Below, piece after piece: positions 52,741 through 64,000 of a stretch of DNA of 64,000 nucleotides (its first letter is position 1; every line of letters starts with the position of its first letter). Position numbers and translations under genes: made by a program. Under the pieces are notes generated by a model. It saw nothing but the letters and a program-made list of their open reading frames with translations. It was not told the origin of the DNA and ran no database searches. Source of the DNA: Scilla litardierei (lineage: Eukaryota > Streptophyta > Magnoliopsida > Asparagales > Asparagaceae). The DNA is taken from positions 175,174,319-175,238,318 of the forward strand of contig CM061140.1 of NCBI GenBank assembly GCA_030789695.1, read 5' to 3'.

Positions 52741-54372
52741 CCAGAGGTCCTAGCTTTGCACGTGCCCTTTTCTGGTTAGGATGGCGAAGCTCCGTAAGCT
52801 TGCCCCGGAGTCTTCACTGGAGGGGGGAGAGCGAGGGCGTAGCTCGGCCCGGGCCTTTCTCCGGTTTGGGTAGCGAAGCTCCGTAAGCTTGCCTCGGAGT
52901 CTTTGAGAGGGCGGGTATTGGGCCGTCGCCTACCCCGCATCCTCTGTAATCGGACGAGTATTGGGCCGTCGCCTACCCCGTATTTGCCACTCAAGTTTGG
53001 GTGGCAAGGACGGATCCTGCCCTGGAGTCTTCACTGGAGGGGGGAGCGAGCGCGTAGCTCGGCACATGCCCTTCTCCGGTTTGGGTAGCGAAGCTCCGCA
53101 AGCTTGCCCCGAGGTCTTTGAGAGGGCGGGTATTGGGCCGTCGCCTACCCCGCATCCTCAGTAATCGGACGGGTAGTGGACCGTCGCTTACCCGACATTT
53201 GCCACTCCAGTTTGGATGGCAAGGACGGATCCTGCCCCGGAGTCTTCACTGGAGGGGGGGAGCGAGCGGTTAGCTCGGCCGTGCCCTTCTCCGGTTTGGG
53301 TGGCGAAGCTCTGTAAGCTTGTCCGGGAGTCTTCACTAGAGGGGGGAGCGAGCGCGTAGCTCGGCCCGTGCCCTTCTCCGGTTTGGATAGAAAAGCTCCG
53401 TAAGCTTGCCCCGGAGTCTTTGAGAGGGCCGGTATTGGGCCGTCGCCTACCCCGCATCCTCTGTAATCGGATGGGTATTGGACCGTCGCCTACCCCGTAT
53501 TTGCCACTCCAGTTTGGATGGCGAGGACGGATCCTGCCCCGGAGTCTTCACTGGAGGGGGGAGCGAGCATGTAGCTCGGCCCGTGCCCTTCTCAGGTTTG
53601 GGTGGCGAAGCTCCGTAAGCTTGCCCCGGAGTCTTCACTGGAGGGGAGAGCGAGCGCGTAGCTCGGCCCGTGTCCTTCTCCGGTTTGGGTATCGAAGCTT
53701 CGTAAGCTTGCCCCGGAGTCTTCACTGGAGGGGGAGCGAGCGTGTAGCTCGGCCTGTGCCCTTCTCCGGTTTGGGTGGCGAAGCTCTGTAAGCTTGCCCC
53801 GGAGTCTTTGAGAGGGCGGGTGTTGGGCCGTCGACTACCCCGTATTTGCCACTCCAGTTTGGGTGGCGAGGACGGATCCTGCCCTAGAGTCTTCACTGGA
53901 GGGGGGAGTGAGCGCGTAGCTCGGCCCGTGCCTTTCTCCGGTTTGGGTGGCGAAGCTCCGTAAGCTTGCTCCGGAGTCTTCACTGGGGGGAGCGAGCACG
54001 TAGCTTGGCTCATGCCCTTCTCCGGTTTGGGTGGCGAAGCTCCGTAAGCCTGCCCTGGAGTCTTCACTGGAGGGGGGGATCGAGCGCGTAGCTCGGCCCG
54101 TGCCCTTCTCTGGTTTGGGTGGCAAAGTTCCGTAAGCTTGCCCCGGAATCTTTGAGAGGGCGGGTATTGGACCGTCGCCTACCCCGCATCCTCTGTAATT
54201 GGACGGGTATTAGGTCGTCGCCTACCCCATATTTGCCACTTCAGTTTGGGTGGCGTGGACAGATCCTGCCCCGGATTCTTCACTGGAGGGTGGGAGCGAG
54301 CGTGTAGCTCGACCCGTGCCCTTCTCCGGTTTGGGTGGCGAAGCTCCGTAAGCTTGCCCCGGAGTGGAGTGG
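52741..54372. repeat. Tandem array in the 3' region of element C
   Basis: About 1.6 kb of two intermixed unit types. Type 1 (about 85 bp): CGAAGCTCCGTAAGCTTGCC, GGAGTCTTCACTGGAGGGGG, AGCGCGTAGCTCGGCCCGTG, CCCTTCTCCGGTTTGGGTGG. Type 2: TTGAGAGGGCGGGTATTGGG, CCGTCGCCTACCCCGCATCC, then TTTGCCACTCCAGTTTGGGT. Type 1 is the reverse-complement relative of the 81-bp unit of element B, as expected from the opposite orientations. Confidence 0.92.
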
Positions 54373-54463
54373 AGAATGTCCGAGGTGAACTGAAATTTTC
54401 AAGTGGAGACGGCGAAATTTGAAAATATGCTGGAAAGGGAGAAGTTTATTAAAACTCACAAAG

Positions 54464-56392
54464 TCATTGATAATATTTCAGCAAGTGTTCTGCATTCCAC
54501 GGGTGTGCTAGCTCGTCACCGTCCGTGGTCGCCAGGATGTAAGTGGCCGGCCCAATGATGTCGATGACCTCGTAGGGGCCTTCCCACTTTGTTGTGAGCT
54601 TCCCTCATCGAGCGATCTCCGGTTTGAAGGTTGCGTACCTGGGGACTAGTTCGTCGATCCTGAAGCTCCGCTTCTTCACCCGGGAGTTGTAATGCCGGGC
54701 CATCCTCTGGCTGTGCCGGACGAGATTCGTCAGAGCTCGATCTCTCACTTCTTCGATGAGCTCGAGGTTGAGGCCGAGGCCATCCACGTTGATGTCCTCA
54801 TCGAAATATCGAAGCCGAAGAGTCTCCTCTCTCACTTCCACAGGAACGACCGCTTATGCCCCAAACGCCAGCATAAAAGGGCTCTCTCCGGTCGAAGCTT
54901 TGTAGGTCGAGCGGTATGACCAGAGAATGCCCGGTAGTTCGTCTACCCAAGACCTAAGAGCGTTGCCGACCTTCTTCAGGGGGTCCAGTATGCACTTTGT
55001 TTGTTGCCTCCGCCATCCCATTGCACTGCGGGTGCGCCACGGAAGCGAAGTGGAGCTTGATCCCCCATTCTGAACAGAAACTCGGGAAGCCCTCGCAATC
55101 GAACTGTCTTCCGTTATCTATTACTATGGAGCGGGGTACCCCAAAGCGGCAAATAACGGACTTCCAAATGAAGTTCTTCATGTCAGTCCACGCGATATGC
55201 ACCAAGGGTTCGGCCTCGATCTATTTGGTGAAGTAATCGACGGCGATGACAAGGTACTTCCTCCCATCGGAGGCCTTCGGGAAAGATCAGAGGATGTCGA
55301 GTCCCCACCTGGGAAAGGGAATAGGGCTAAGGATGGGCACCAGGTCGGCCGGCGGTGCCGCAGTGTGTCTGCCAAATTTCTGGCATTCTCCACATTTCTT
55401 GACGTATTGGGACGCGTCGTGGATCATTGTTGGCCAGTAGTATCCCCGACGCACTATCTTGTAGGCGATAGTGCGTCCGCTGTAGTGGTTTCCGCAGAGG
55501 CCCTTGTGCACCTCACGGATGACTTGTTCGGCCTGGCCCGGCCCCAGACACTTCAGGTAAGGCAGGACGTCGAACCTTGCGCGGCGCTTGCGGTAAAGCA
55601 CTTTGTCAAAGATCACGAATGACAAGGCCCGCCTCTCGATCTTCTTAGCTTCAAGTCGCTCCTCGGGCATGGCTCCCGTCTCCAAGTATTTCATTATTGG
55701 GCTCATCCAAGTCGTCGTCTGGCTGACACACATTAACTCGCCTTCTTCAATGGTGGGTGTTAGCAGGTTCTCGACGTAAATGGCTTTCCCAATTTCGGCC
55801 GGGGAGGAGGCCAACTTCGACAGGGCGTCGGCCCGGAGGTTGTTGGAACGAGGTAGGTGTTGGACCTCCGCCCTTTGGAACTTCTGGAGCTCGGCCTGTG
55901 CGCGCTTAAGGTAACGCTTCATCAGCTCCTCCCGGGCCTCAAATCTCCCTTGGATCTGTTGGACGACGAGCCGTAAGTCGCTTAGTAGCAGTACGTTCGT
56001 TTTCCCCATCGCTCGACATAGCTTCAATCCATTGACTGCGGCTTCGTACTCCGCGACATTGTTGGTCGCCGAGAAGCTAAAGCGCAGCGCGTACTCCAAC
56101 AGGCATCCGTCGGGGGTTTGGATGACGATGCCTGCCCAGTTCCGGATCCCGTGGCCGACCCGTCAACGTGGATGATCCACAGTTCGCCCACTTCTTCTTG
56201 GGCGGACGTCAAGGGTTTGACTGCTTCCAGAGCTCTCTGCCACGCTACTATCGACTGAGCACTTGAGGGTTCTTTGGGAAGATCTTCGATGATGCACTTC
56301 ACTACGAAATCCGCCAGTTTTTGGCCCTTGATCGCCGTTCGAGCTTTGTATATTATGTCGAACTCGCTGAGCTCGATGCCCCAGTTTAGCAT
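54464..56392 (-). pseudogene. Element C archaeal-type RNase H and integrase, fragmented
   Basis: The minus strand carries the second RNase H (WIIHVDGSATGSGTG, AEYEAAVNGL, LLLSDLRLV with the catalytic Asp kept but Ser-Asp-Leu in place of Ser-Asp-Ser, NNLRADALSKLA), then the integrase finger and core (WGLDIL, VIDNGRQFDCEG, NGMAEATNK), and the end HPWNAEHLLKYYQ followed by TGA 54466-54464. A frameshift near 56100, breaks near 55290 and 54950, and a TGA near 54604 disable it. Good likeness to element B throughout. Confidence 0.82.
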
Positions 56393-56398
56393 TTTACC

Positions 56399-57637
56399 CT
56401 ATCGTTCTAACCTCTTCAGGTTCTTTTCGAGCAGCAGGCTGGTGTGGATGATGATGGTGTGAGCTTGGAAGTATGGCCGGAGCTTCCTTGTCGTTGTGAC
56501 GAGACAGTAAGCGACCTTCTCTATGAGGCTGTAACGGGTCTCTGCATCTCGGAGCATCCGGCTCGCATAGTAGACCGGCAAATATACGCCCTTTTCTTCC
56601 TTGACCAAGACCGAACTAACAGCCTCTTTATTGGTGGCCAGATACAGCCCCAGCTGCTCTCCTTCCTCGGGCTTCACGAGCAGCGGCAGGCTTTGCAAGT
56701 AAGCTCGCATCTCTGCGAATGCTTGGGCGCAGGTGTCGTCCCACTGGATCACTTTGCTGTCGATGTTCTTTGCGGCGAGGGCCCGCCGCAGGACTCTGAA
56801 AAATGGGAGCGACCTTTCCGCGGACTTCGACAGGAACCTCCCCAGCGCGACGACCCTGCCGTTCAGCCGATGCAAGTCTCGGATGGTCCGAGGTTCCATC
56901 ATGTTGATAAAGGCGGACACCTTGTCTGGGCTCGCTTCAATTCCTCGCTTCGTTATCATGAAGCCGAGGAACTTCCCAGATTGCACGCCGAAGATGCACT
57001 TCGCCGGGTTCAGCCTTAGATCAAACCGGCGCACCTTCGGGAAGGTCTCCTGCAAGTCGGCTAGGTGGTCCGGGGCCTTCTTGCTTTTGACCAACATTTC
57101 GTCGATGTAGACTTCCAGATTCCGCCCAACCTGAGAGCTGAAGATCTTGTCCACCATTCGCTGATAGGTTGCCCCTGCATTCTTCAGTCCGAACGGCATC
57201 TTCATGTAGCAGAAGGTGCCCTTGTCGGTTATGAAGGACGTCTTCTCCTCGTACTCCTTCGCCATCAGGATCTGGTTGTAGCCCGAGAACGCATCCATAA
57301 AGCTCAGCAGTTCGTAGCCCGACGCCTGGTCGACCAGGTGGTCGATCCTCGGCAAAGGAAAGCTGTCCTTTGGGCACACCTTATTGAGGTCAGTGAAGTC
57401 GACGCACATGCGACACTTCCCGCTGGCCTTCTTCCCCAAGACGACGTTGGCGAGCCACTCCGGATCACCGGCCTGATGAATTTGGCCTGGAGGAGCCGCT
57501 CCACCACTTCGCTGGCCGCCCTCATCTTTTATCCTCCGGAGCTCTTCTTCTGCCGGACCGGTCGAGATTCCGGGTCTGCGTTCAGCTTGTGAGCGATCAC
57601 TGAGGGATTGACTCAGGGCATGTCCGAGGATGACCAT
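56399..57637 (-). pseudogene. Element C reverse transcriptase and first RNase H, catalytic Asp changed
   Basis: A 412-codon open frame whose first 60 or so codons are out of frame. It contains CRMCVDFTDLNKVCPKD, FMDAFSGYNQI, MPFGLKNAGATYQRM, then VYIDEMLVKS, then LHRLNGRVVALGRFLSKSAE, and RNase H up to LEKNLKRLER. The RT active-site motif YIDD reads YIDE here (the codon before ATG is GAA), which would inactivate the polymerase. Confidence 0.85.
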
Positions 57638-57639
57638 GC

Positions 57640-60234
57640 AAAGATGTCTGCATTCTCTCTGAGGAGGTTGACGAGGTTCTCCCTCAGAGTGGCCGGCATC
57701 TTTGTGCCGATGGAGACAGTCTTGCCCTCCTCGACGGTCACGGGTACTTCTTCGATCTCCTCCGTTGGGGTCGGTCGCTGGTCGCAGTAATCCTCCCGTT
57801 CATCGAGGAGGTCGACCGATAAGGCCTGCTCCGGAGCCTTGTGCTTTGGTTGATCCCACATAGCAACTCTGGGACAGCTTTTCGCTCCCCCACACTTGCC
57901 CTACCCCTCGCGGAGTCTGAAATTTGACCATCGGGTGCAACATGCTGGGGAGTGCTTCAATGGAGGTCATATACTGCCGCCCTATGATCCCATTGTACGC
58001 CGATGCGATGTCGACGACGACGAATTGTGTCATGCGCGTGACGACCTTTGGCTCCTCCCCCAGAGACACCGGCAGAGTGATTACCCCGACAATGGGAACC
58101 GAGTGGCCGTTGAAGCCGACGATGGGCCCCGTGCAAGGCCTTAGGTCCACCGGCTTCAGCCCCATCCTCTCGACGGTTCACATGAACAAAATATCGCAGG
58201 AGCTCCCGGTGTCGATCAGGAGGCGGCTAATGATGGCCGTCCCGATTTGGGCTTCGATGACGATGGCATCGTCATGCGGCAGCTCGACCCCCTCCAGATC
58301 GTCGTCAGTGAAAGCAATGGGCGGTCGAGCCACCCTTCTCCGCTTCGCCTTGGCACCAAAGTCCACCGCCATCACCTGTCGTGCGTATGCTGTTTTGCCC
58401 GAAGATGACGCGGCCCCCGAGGACGGCTCGCCGCATATCACGATATGCACATGACTGCCCTTTGCGGGCGTGGCTCTTCCTGTTCGTCGCTCGGGGGTGG
58501 GTCCGGCCTCCGTGCTCCCCGCAGAGCTCTCTCCTCTCGAGTCGGCCTCCTGCCCTCAACGAAGCCTCGGAGGTGTCCCGCTTGGATCAACTGCTCAATC
58601 TCCCTCTTCAATGTGAAACAATTGTCAGTATCATGACCGTGATCCCAATGGTACCGACAATACTTCTGGAGATCCCTCTTCGCTGGATCTGACCTCAACT
58701 CTCGAGGCGGGTCTGAAAGCAGCCTGGCCCTCGTTGCCGCGGCCAACACCTCTATCATCGGGGCATTGAGCTGCGTGTATTGGGCTCGCAGGTGTCCCTC
58801 CGACCTATGAATCGCTCGCACGGGCTCTCTGGCGGCAGCGAACTCCCGCACCGGGCCAGGACGATCTTGCAGACGATGTCCCTCCAGGTTGCGTCTTGGC
58901 TGGGCCAGCTGGTCGCGGCCCCTGGGTCTGTCTTCTTGCCTCGGCCTGGGGTTGGGCTGATGCTCGCTGCGGGACGCCCCCGCCCTGGCGACCTCCTTCC
59001 TCGTTCCAAGGGCTTCCTCGCTCAGCATGTATCTCTCCGCTTGGAAGATAAGTGCGTCAAAATCGGCAGGCGGGTCTCAGAGGAGGGACTTGTGAAGGCT
59101 TCGGCTAGTTAGTCCTACCTTGAAGGCCGCCATGACCAACTCGTCTCCGCATGCTACCACACCAAGCTTCTCATCTTGGAAGCGGCGCAAGTACTTCCCG
59201 ATCGTCTCCCTTTCCTTTTGGATGATCGTGAATAGGTAGTCTGTGGGCTTCTTCCTTGTTCGCCCGGCCCGGAACTGCTGGCAGAATTTGTGGGACAATT
59301 CCCAAAGCACTCGATGGTCCGGACGGAGAGGCTGTGGTACCATTCCAGGGCGGGGCCTTTCAAGCTCTGCTGGAATCCCTGGCAAAGGAGTATGTCGTCC
59401 GCCCTCTGCATCTCCATCGCCTCCCGGTATTGCTGCACGTGTGCGAGAGGATCACCCGCTCCGTTGTAGGTCATCAGCTGGGGGAGCTTGAACATCGAGG
59501 GTCTCAGGGCCGTCATCCACCTTGCCAAGGGCGTGGCTTCCTCGGGGTATGCGGGGCGTCCGGGGGTATGCTCCCGCTGTCTCTCCGGGGTTCTGCTCCG
59601 GTTCCGACCTTGTCGGCGACGATCACCATGCTCCGGGGGATGGGGAGGCCGCCCGGGAGGGCTCCTCCTGTGCGGCAGGGATCCGGCCGAGGGTGGGCCG
59701 CTGGTCCACGACCGACACTTCCGGGATCTCCTGGTTCTCCCGCCGAAGCCTCTCGCACTCGACGATGATGAAGCGGAGTTGTCGATGATTGGCTTCTTCG
59801 TCGAGATGGGCTTGGCGTGTGGCCTCGGCCTCGTCGTCTTGGCGCTTCTTGTCGGTAGCTGCTTCTTCGTCGCGCTTCCGCTTCCGTGCGGCCTCCATTT
59901 CTTCGTCAAAGAGTTTTTGCTGGGCCGCTATTTCTTCTGCGAGGCCTCTCTGCCCCGCCACTTCTTCGAACTGAGGACGAAGGTTTCGTCTTATGTTTGG
60001 GGGCTCCGAGGGGTCGGGGGACTCTTCAGCTCTGGCCGCCTTGAAGCCTTCCATCATCTTAGTGAAGGCCTCGAAGCTTTGCTGCAAAACACGGGCTGAG
60101 GCCTGGACGGTCTCAGCCATCCCCTCGGGGGGGGGTAGATTAGTTGAGGGAGTCCTTGGGTGAGATTGCGATTCCTGATCCATGGGGGATTTGCCGTGGT
60201 CAGGATCTCGGATGACAGGTATGGAGTTAGACAT
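57640..60234 (-). pseudogene. Element C gag and protease, fragmented
   Basis: Gag starts at ATG 60234 (PVIRDPDHGKSPMDQES, like element B's PISRNPDHGKDPVDQE), with the charged segment AEEIAAQQKLFDEEMEAARK, then after frameshifts the capsid core (FKLPQLMTYNGAGDPLAHVQ, LSHKFCQQFRAG), CRYHWDHGHDTDNC, and protease LLIDTGSSCDILFM ending in a stop. At least four frame breaks (near 59680, 59200, 59070 and 58440) and stops near 58176 and 57800 separate the pieces. Confidence 0.82.
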
Positions 60235-60252
60235 GGGGTGTGACCCTTCGAT

Positions 60253-60268
60253 CCCACAGACAACGCCA
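60253..60268 (-). other. Primer binding site of element C
   Basis: TGGCGTTGTCTGTGGG on the minus strand, 2 nt after the LTR end. Differs from element B's site at CC to TT (TGGCGCCGTC against TGGCGTTGTC), which fits C-to-T decay. Confidence 0.75.
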
Positions 60269-60270
60269 AT

Positions 60271-61369
60271 TGTTGCGGGGTAAGATCCGCGTACAATGAA
60301 TTTGTTTGTTAGGGGGAACCAATGGCACGATGGTTGTAAGGGGGATGGAGTCTAGGTAGGCAGTTACACAGGTGGTGAGTAGAATGACGAGGCTTAGGTG
60401 CTCAACAAAAGCCTGCCCCTGGATCAACTCCACGAGTGCTCCGCTTGTCCGTCGCACTGCTGGAGACGAGCGCTGACTGCTATCTGCGGAGGCGAGCTCA
60501 CCGGCGCACGGAGCAGCTCGTCAGAAAGGCCGAGTTGGGGGTCCAATCCTTAGCCTCTCCGATGCCTAAGTTAGAATCAGGACTTAGAAATGGGGGATGG
60601 GCACGCTGGTCGGACTGAAAGTGGCCCGACCTAACGTGGCGAGCTATTGTGGAAGGACAAAGATATGTGAGACCTTTGCCCTTGTATGTGAGTAATCATA
60701 ATGAAAGTTAATTGGCCAACCCCTCTCTCGATGGAGGTGAATGTGTATTTATACCTGATAAAGGCGGTTAGGTGAGGCTGACCTGGCGTGCTGAGCTGGC
60801 GCGTCTGTCAGCGGATGCCTCGGACGAGGATGTCAGACCTATGCGTGTCAGCCATGCTTTTGTCAGACGGTGCAACGGCCAGGGGCGCTTTTGTCAGAGT
60901 GTCAGAGCCGAAAGCACCAACGGTCAGGGGGCGCAGCAGCAAGTGTGTGCTTTTTCAGGCTGTCATGCGGCGGATGCGTTAGTGGCGTCCTTGTACAAGG
61001 TTGTTTGTCGTGTCTGATGAGCCAAAGGGTCGCCAAGGGACGTTAATGGAGCGGGACTGCTCTCGAACCTCTTGGTCGCCCTCGACGAGCGATGAGCGAC
61101 CTACTTGTATTCCTGGTGGGCTCGGAGGGAAGCGGGCGTACACCTGGCTAGGCGCGGGGCGTAGTGCACCCTCTCCACTCAGTCGGGGTGATCTTCGGGG
61201 GTGATAAGCGACCATCGGTCTAAGGGAGATGAGGCGATCAGTCGATGGGGGTAGGTCGAAGTGTCCCTCTCCGCCAGTCGGGGACTCGGTCGATGGATGG
61301 GCCGAGTTGGCTGCGCGTGATGCGAGCTCGGACTGTAGTCCATGGTAGCACTACCTTTAGGGCGTAACA
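60271..61369 (-). mobile_element. 5' LTR of Tat element C
   Basis: 1099 bp on the minus strand, TGTTACGCCC at 61369 to CCCCGCAACA at 60271. TATA at 60746-60753 (TATAAATA in CAGGTATAAATACAC). Closely matches 44424-45197, with scattered substitutions and small indels. Confidence 0.88.
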
Positions 61370-61430
61370 AGTTCGATCGATGTCATCCGACCAAGCTCCT
61401 CGACAGAGCTTCCCTCTCGTCTGGCAGAAC
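61370..61430. repeat. Single unit of the 61-bp minisatellite
   Basis: TTCGATCGATGTCATCCGACC, AAGCTCCTCGACAGAGCTTC, CCTCTCGTC. The same unit family lies to the left of element C (43395-44205), so C appears to have landed in this minisatellite. Confidence 0.7.
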
Positions 61431-63329
61431 TCTATCTGAACGTTTGATTCACATTCGGATTCCGATTTGAGCGTTCAACGTCCGTTCGGATTTCGATCTG
61501 CGACTTCCGTTTGGTCGCTGAATATCTTTAAGCTCCAAGCTCTGCCTCCATCTCAACTCTTCATCCGCCAGAGCTCTACCTCCTCTGATCGATCCATCGG
61601 GTCTGCTCTGAGCTCGATCAACTCCGCCCCATATTCCCCGCCTGCGTTTTGCTATGGCTCGGTTCACTCATCCGAGCCTCATCCGAGCTTTGCCCCAGCT
61701 CGAGACTTTCATCAGAGCCTCGTCCGAATTCTGGCACCGCTCGGTCCGCGTATCCGAGCGCCCTCACACCAACGTGGTGGTCCCATACTTCACCTTCATC
61801 AATATCGAGTTCCTCGTGATAAGTATCCAAAGCTTAAGGAGTCAAATGCTCGGGTCCCACAACTGTCCATATGTTCGATGAAGATCGGAATGATAATGCA
61901 CCGATCCGTCGAACACACTATAACCTTTCTTAATGGAGGTTCTCAACGGCCGGCACCTGGAAGACCGACAATCCCAGCAACCCATTCTTGTTCGGTTCTC
62001 CACCCAGATCACCAATGGTTCATCAAACGGGTCTTTGATTGTGACGGTGCCGAATTCATCAACTGGGGCAGCCCAGATCTACTCCTCTCATCGATCAACT
62101 CTCCGAGCTCAACCAACTACATCGGGCTTATCAAGCGCCCCGCCAATGATGCCGACTGTACCGAGTCCCCGCAAGCATGCCACTGGGAAGATGCCCAACC
62201 ACAGAGTCGTTTGTCAAAGTTCCTTTCAGCGAGTGCTAAGCCCTCGAGTTTGGAGCCACGGTCCGAACTATCGGGCTCTATTTCCGCTGGGGGCAGCCTG
62301 GGTACCATGCGTATCTCGATTGTGGTAGAGAGCAGAAGCACAGAGCCTGAGCTCGACGAAGGGCTAGGCCTCTTCAAAGAAGATGATGCCCTTGCGATCA
62401 ATCTTTAGCCCTACTCCGGTAAGATCCTGCCAATGCCAATCTATATCATCCAAGCTCGGTCATCCACGCATGCAGAGCTATTGAGGAACCCTTTTCTGCC
62501 CCCATATAAGCAGTAAGCGATGTTTCATTATTTTATTTTATTTTCCCCATGCAGGAGTCCGAACTTCAAGCCGTGATTCGTCCTTGTTCCGAGCCTCGTC
62601 TGAGTTCCGAGCTTGACCCAAGCTTTGTTGGAGCTTCATCCGAACTTGAGCAGAAGCTTCTGAGCTTTGTCCAAGCTGCTTCACCAAGCCCGCTCGAGTT
62701 GCTGTCGCCTCTGTCTGGGATCTCTCCATCAAGAACCCGCATGACAGCAAGCGCGAGGATCCCAATGTCTTGACCCTCGAAGAGAGAGTATGATGACTAT
62801 TACATTTTTCTGAAAAAATTGTTTTTTCTTATTGCATGTTCGATGATATGCCGCTATGAGGAATTTTGCGACACAAAGATCCGTAATCACCATTCAAATT
62901 CCCAACGTCGTATGCCGAACTTTTCCATCCGAGCTCGCGAGCCTGCCTTCGTCACCGCTTGTCGAGCACCAAGCTCTGAGGAGGCCAACCAACCTCTCCC
63001 AAGGACTATGCTCCAAGCTCTGTGCTCCGTCCGAGAACCATTCGAGCTCCGAACAAGCTCGAAGGCGCTAATCATCATTCAAGCTCCAAGAGGATAGTAA
63101 ATCATTTCACGGGTCATTTCTTTCAATCCCTGCTCATAGTATAAATTAAGCCTAACGACTGCTTTTTCGTTCATACTTCTTGCTTTGGCGAGAGTGATTT
63201 TAAACACAGGATAGCCATGGAGGATGCTTCGCGGGTCAAAAGTGGTTTCACAAATGTGGTTCCACATGGACTTCACCGCCTTACATCCCGCCAATGTCCT
63301 CCTCGCCGTCGCCCCCATCGCTTCGGCCT
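61431..63329. other. Unassigned repetitive DNA rich in GAGCT/TCCGAGC words
   Basis: Words such as CCGAGCT, AGAGCTC and CTCATCCGAGC recur irregularly. A 313-codon ORF (61467-62408, plus) and shorter overlapping ones carry no motif I recognise; composition is Ser/Pro/Arg-rich, as expected from such repeats. CCCATGCAG|GAGTCC near 62553 resembles a splice acceptor. I see no gene here that I can support. Confidence 0.35.
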
Positions 63330-63339
63330 CTGATGAAGA

Positions 63340-63815
63340 TGACCTACCCCGGGCAAGAATGACCTATCTGGAGGAAAGAATGACCCATTGCAGGGATAGA
63401 ATGACCTACCTGGGATAAAAATGACACATCCGGAGGCAAAGATGACCTATCTTGGGCGAGGATGACCCATCCAGAGGCAAAAAATGACATATGGAGGATG
63501 CCAGTCCACTGGGGCCAGTCCAGAATGACCCAGATAGGATGGCCAGTCCAGAACGACCCAGGCATGATGGCCAGTCCAGAACGATCCATGCAGAACGACC
63601 CAGGCAGGATGGCTAGTCTAGAACGACCCAGGCATGATGGCCAGTCCAGAACGACCCAGGCAGGAGGGCCAGTTCATAACGACCCTTGCCGAACGACCCA
63701 TGTAGGATGGCCAGTCCAGAATGACCCAGACATGATGGCCAGTTCAGAACAACCAAGGCAGGATGGCCAGTTCAGAACGATCCATGCAGACGAACCAAGC
63801 AGAATGACCTATCCA
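63340..63815. repeat. 28-bp minisatellite and related GAATGACC repeats
   Basis: From about 63500, units of 28 bp, CCAGTCCAGAACGACCCAGG followed by CAGGATGG or CATGATGG, about ten copies. From 63340 to 63500, looser units built on GAATGACCTATC and GGAGGCAAAGATGACC. Confidence 0.88.
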
Positions 63816-64000
63816 TGATCATCTAATAGCTTGGATGAATTACATTTTGGTAAAATTAAACGAACCCAACCAATCAAACTCTTTAGTTCATTTTTTGTTG
63901 AACTAACACATGTTTGATGAGCTGACATATCTTCGACACGTGCACCCTAAGTGTGCATTTGATAGGCCATACTTTCCACTTTACTGAAGTGTGCATGCTC
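63816..64000. other. AT-rich end of window, nothing recognised
   Basis: No ORF, repeat or element boundary could be supported. Confidence 0.5.

Noticed and set aside
52741..54372. CRISPR-like regular repeats
   Set aside because: Plant nuclear context; units abut directly with no unique spacers, so this is an element tandem array.
61467..62408. 313-codon ORF
   Set aside because: Longest unexplained ORF of the right end, but Ser/Pro/Arg-rich, overlapped by other open frames and built of recurring GAGCTC-type words; no motif recognised.
63079..63318. 79-codon minus-strand ORF
   Set aside because: Reads like ordinary protein but matches nothing I know; too short and isolated to call.
1..64000. 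tRNA, rRNA or snRNA genes
   Set aside because: None seen on either strand; the USE-TATA pair at 21855 is followed by LTR sequence, not by a snRNA.

Overview
The window is nuclear DNA of a flowering plant. It holds one recognisable host gene, an intact intronless SMT2-type sterol C24-methyltransferase (9980-11050). The rest is nested transposable elements with plant-specific hallmarks: Tekay-type chromoviruses, Tat-lineage Ty3 elements, Copia, CACTA and hAT. The GC-rich third codon positions of SMT2 hint at a commelinid-type monocot, but the species cannot be named from sequence alone.

Layout. 1-9262: a mostly minus-strand wreck. It has a Copia integrase fragment (449-2017), a 3.05-kb chromovirus LTR (2356-5407) with internal sequence on both sides, and a gag-only remnant (5723-6760) interrupted by a 2.4-kb solo LTR (6766-9172) with perfect 5-bp target duplications. 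9263-11820: the SMT2 island. 12039-21286: Tat element B (plus strand), with a hAT MITE in its 5' LTR, five disabling lesions in gag-pol, and an 81-bp tandem array after integrase. At 21287 the array meets Copia-like element D (LTR 21287-22505, decayed interior, PPT at 36491). D is split by chromovirus E (23845-33677). E is very young: its LTRs are 2559 bp each with only four differences seen, its TSD is ACTGG, and its gag and pol are open. 37145-42121: a CACTA element (minus strand) carrying a Transposase_24-like gene and exon fragments of at least three unrelated host genes (RPL18, Aux/IAA, HD-Zip IV). 42125-44423: LTR-like sequence and a 61-bp minisatellite that encloses an acid-phosphatase exon relic. 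44424-61369: Tat element C (minus strand), with two diverged antisense extra ORFs between pol and the 3' LTR. 61370-64000: low-information repetitive DNA ending in a 28-bp minisatellite.

How the parts relate. Only SMT2 looks like a working host gene, acting at the branch that sends sterols to 24-ethyl products such as sitosterol. E looks competent for transposition and seems to make its Gag-Pol frame by splicing a 115-nt intron. B, C, D and the left-hand copies look dead. The most unusual items are the multi-gene CACTA capture (its Aux/IAA degron is changed), the paired antisense ORFs of element C with their own TATA boxes and conserved introns, and a conserved 35-codon acidic ORF inside chromovirus LTRs.
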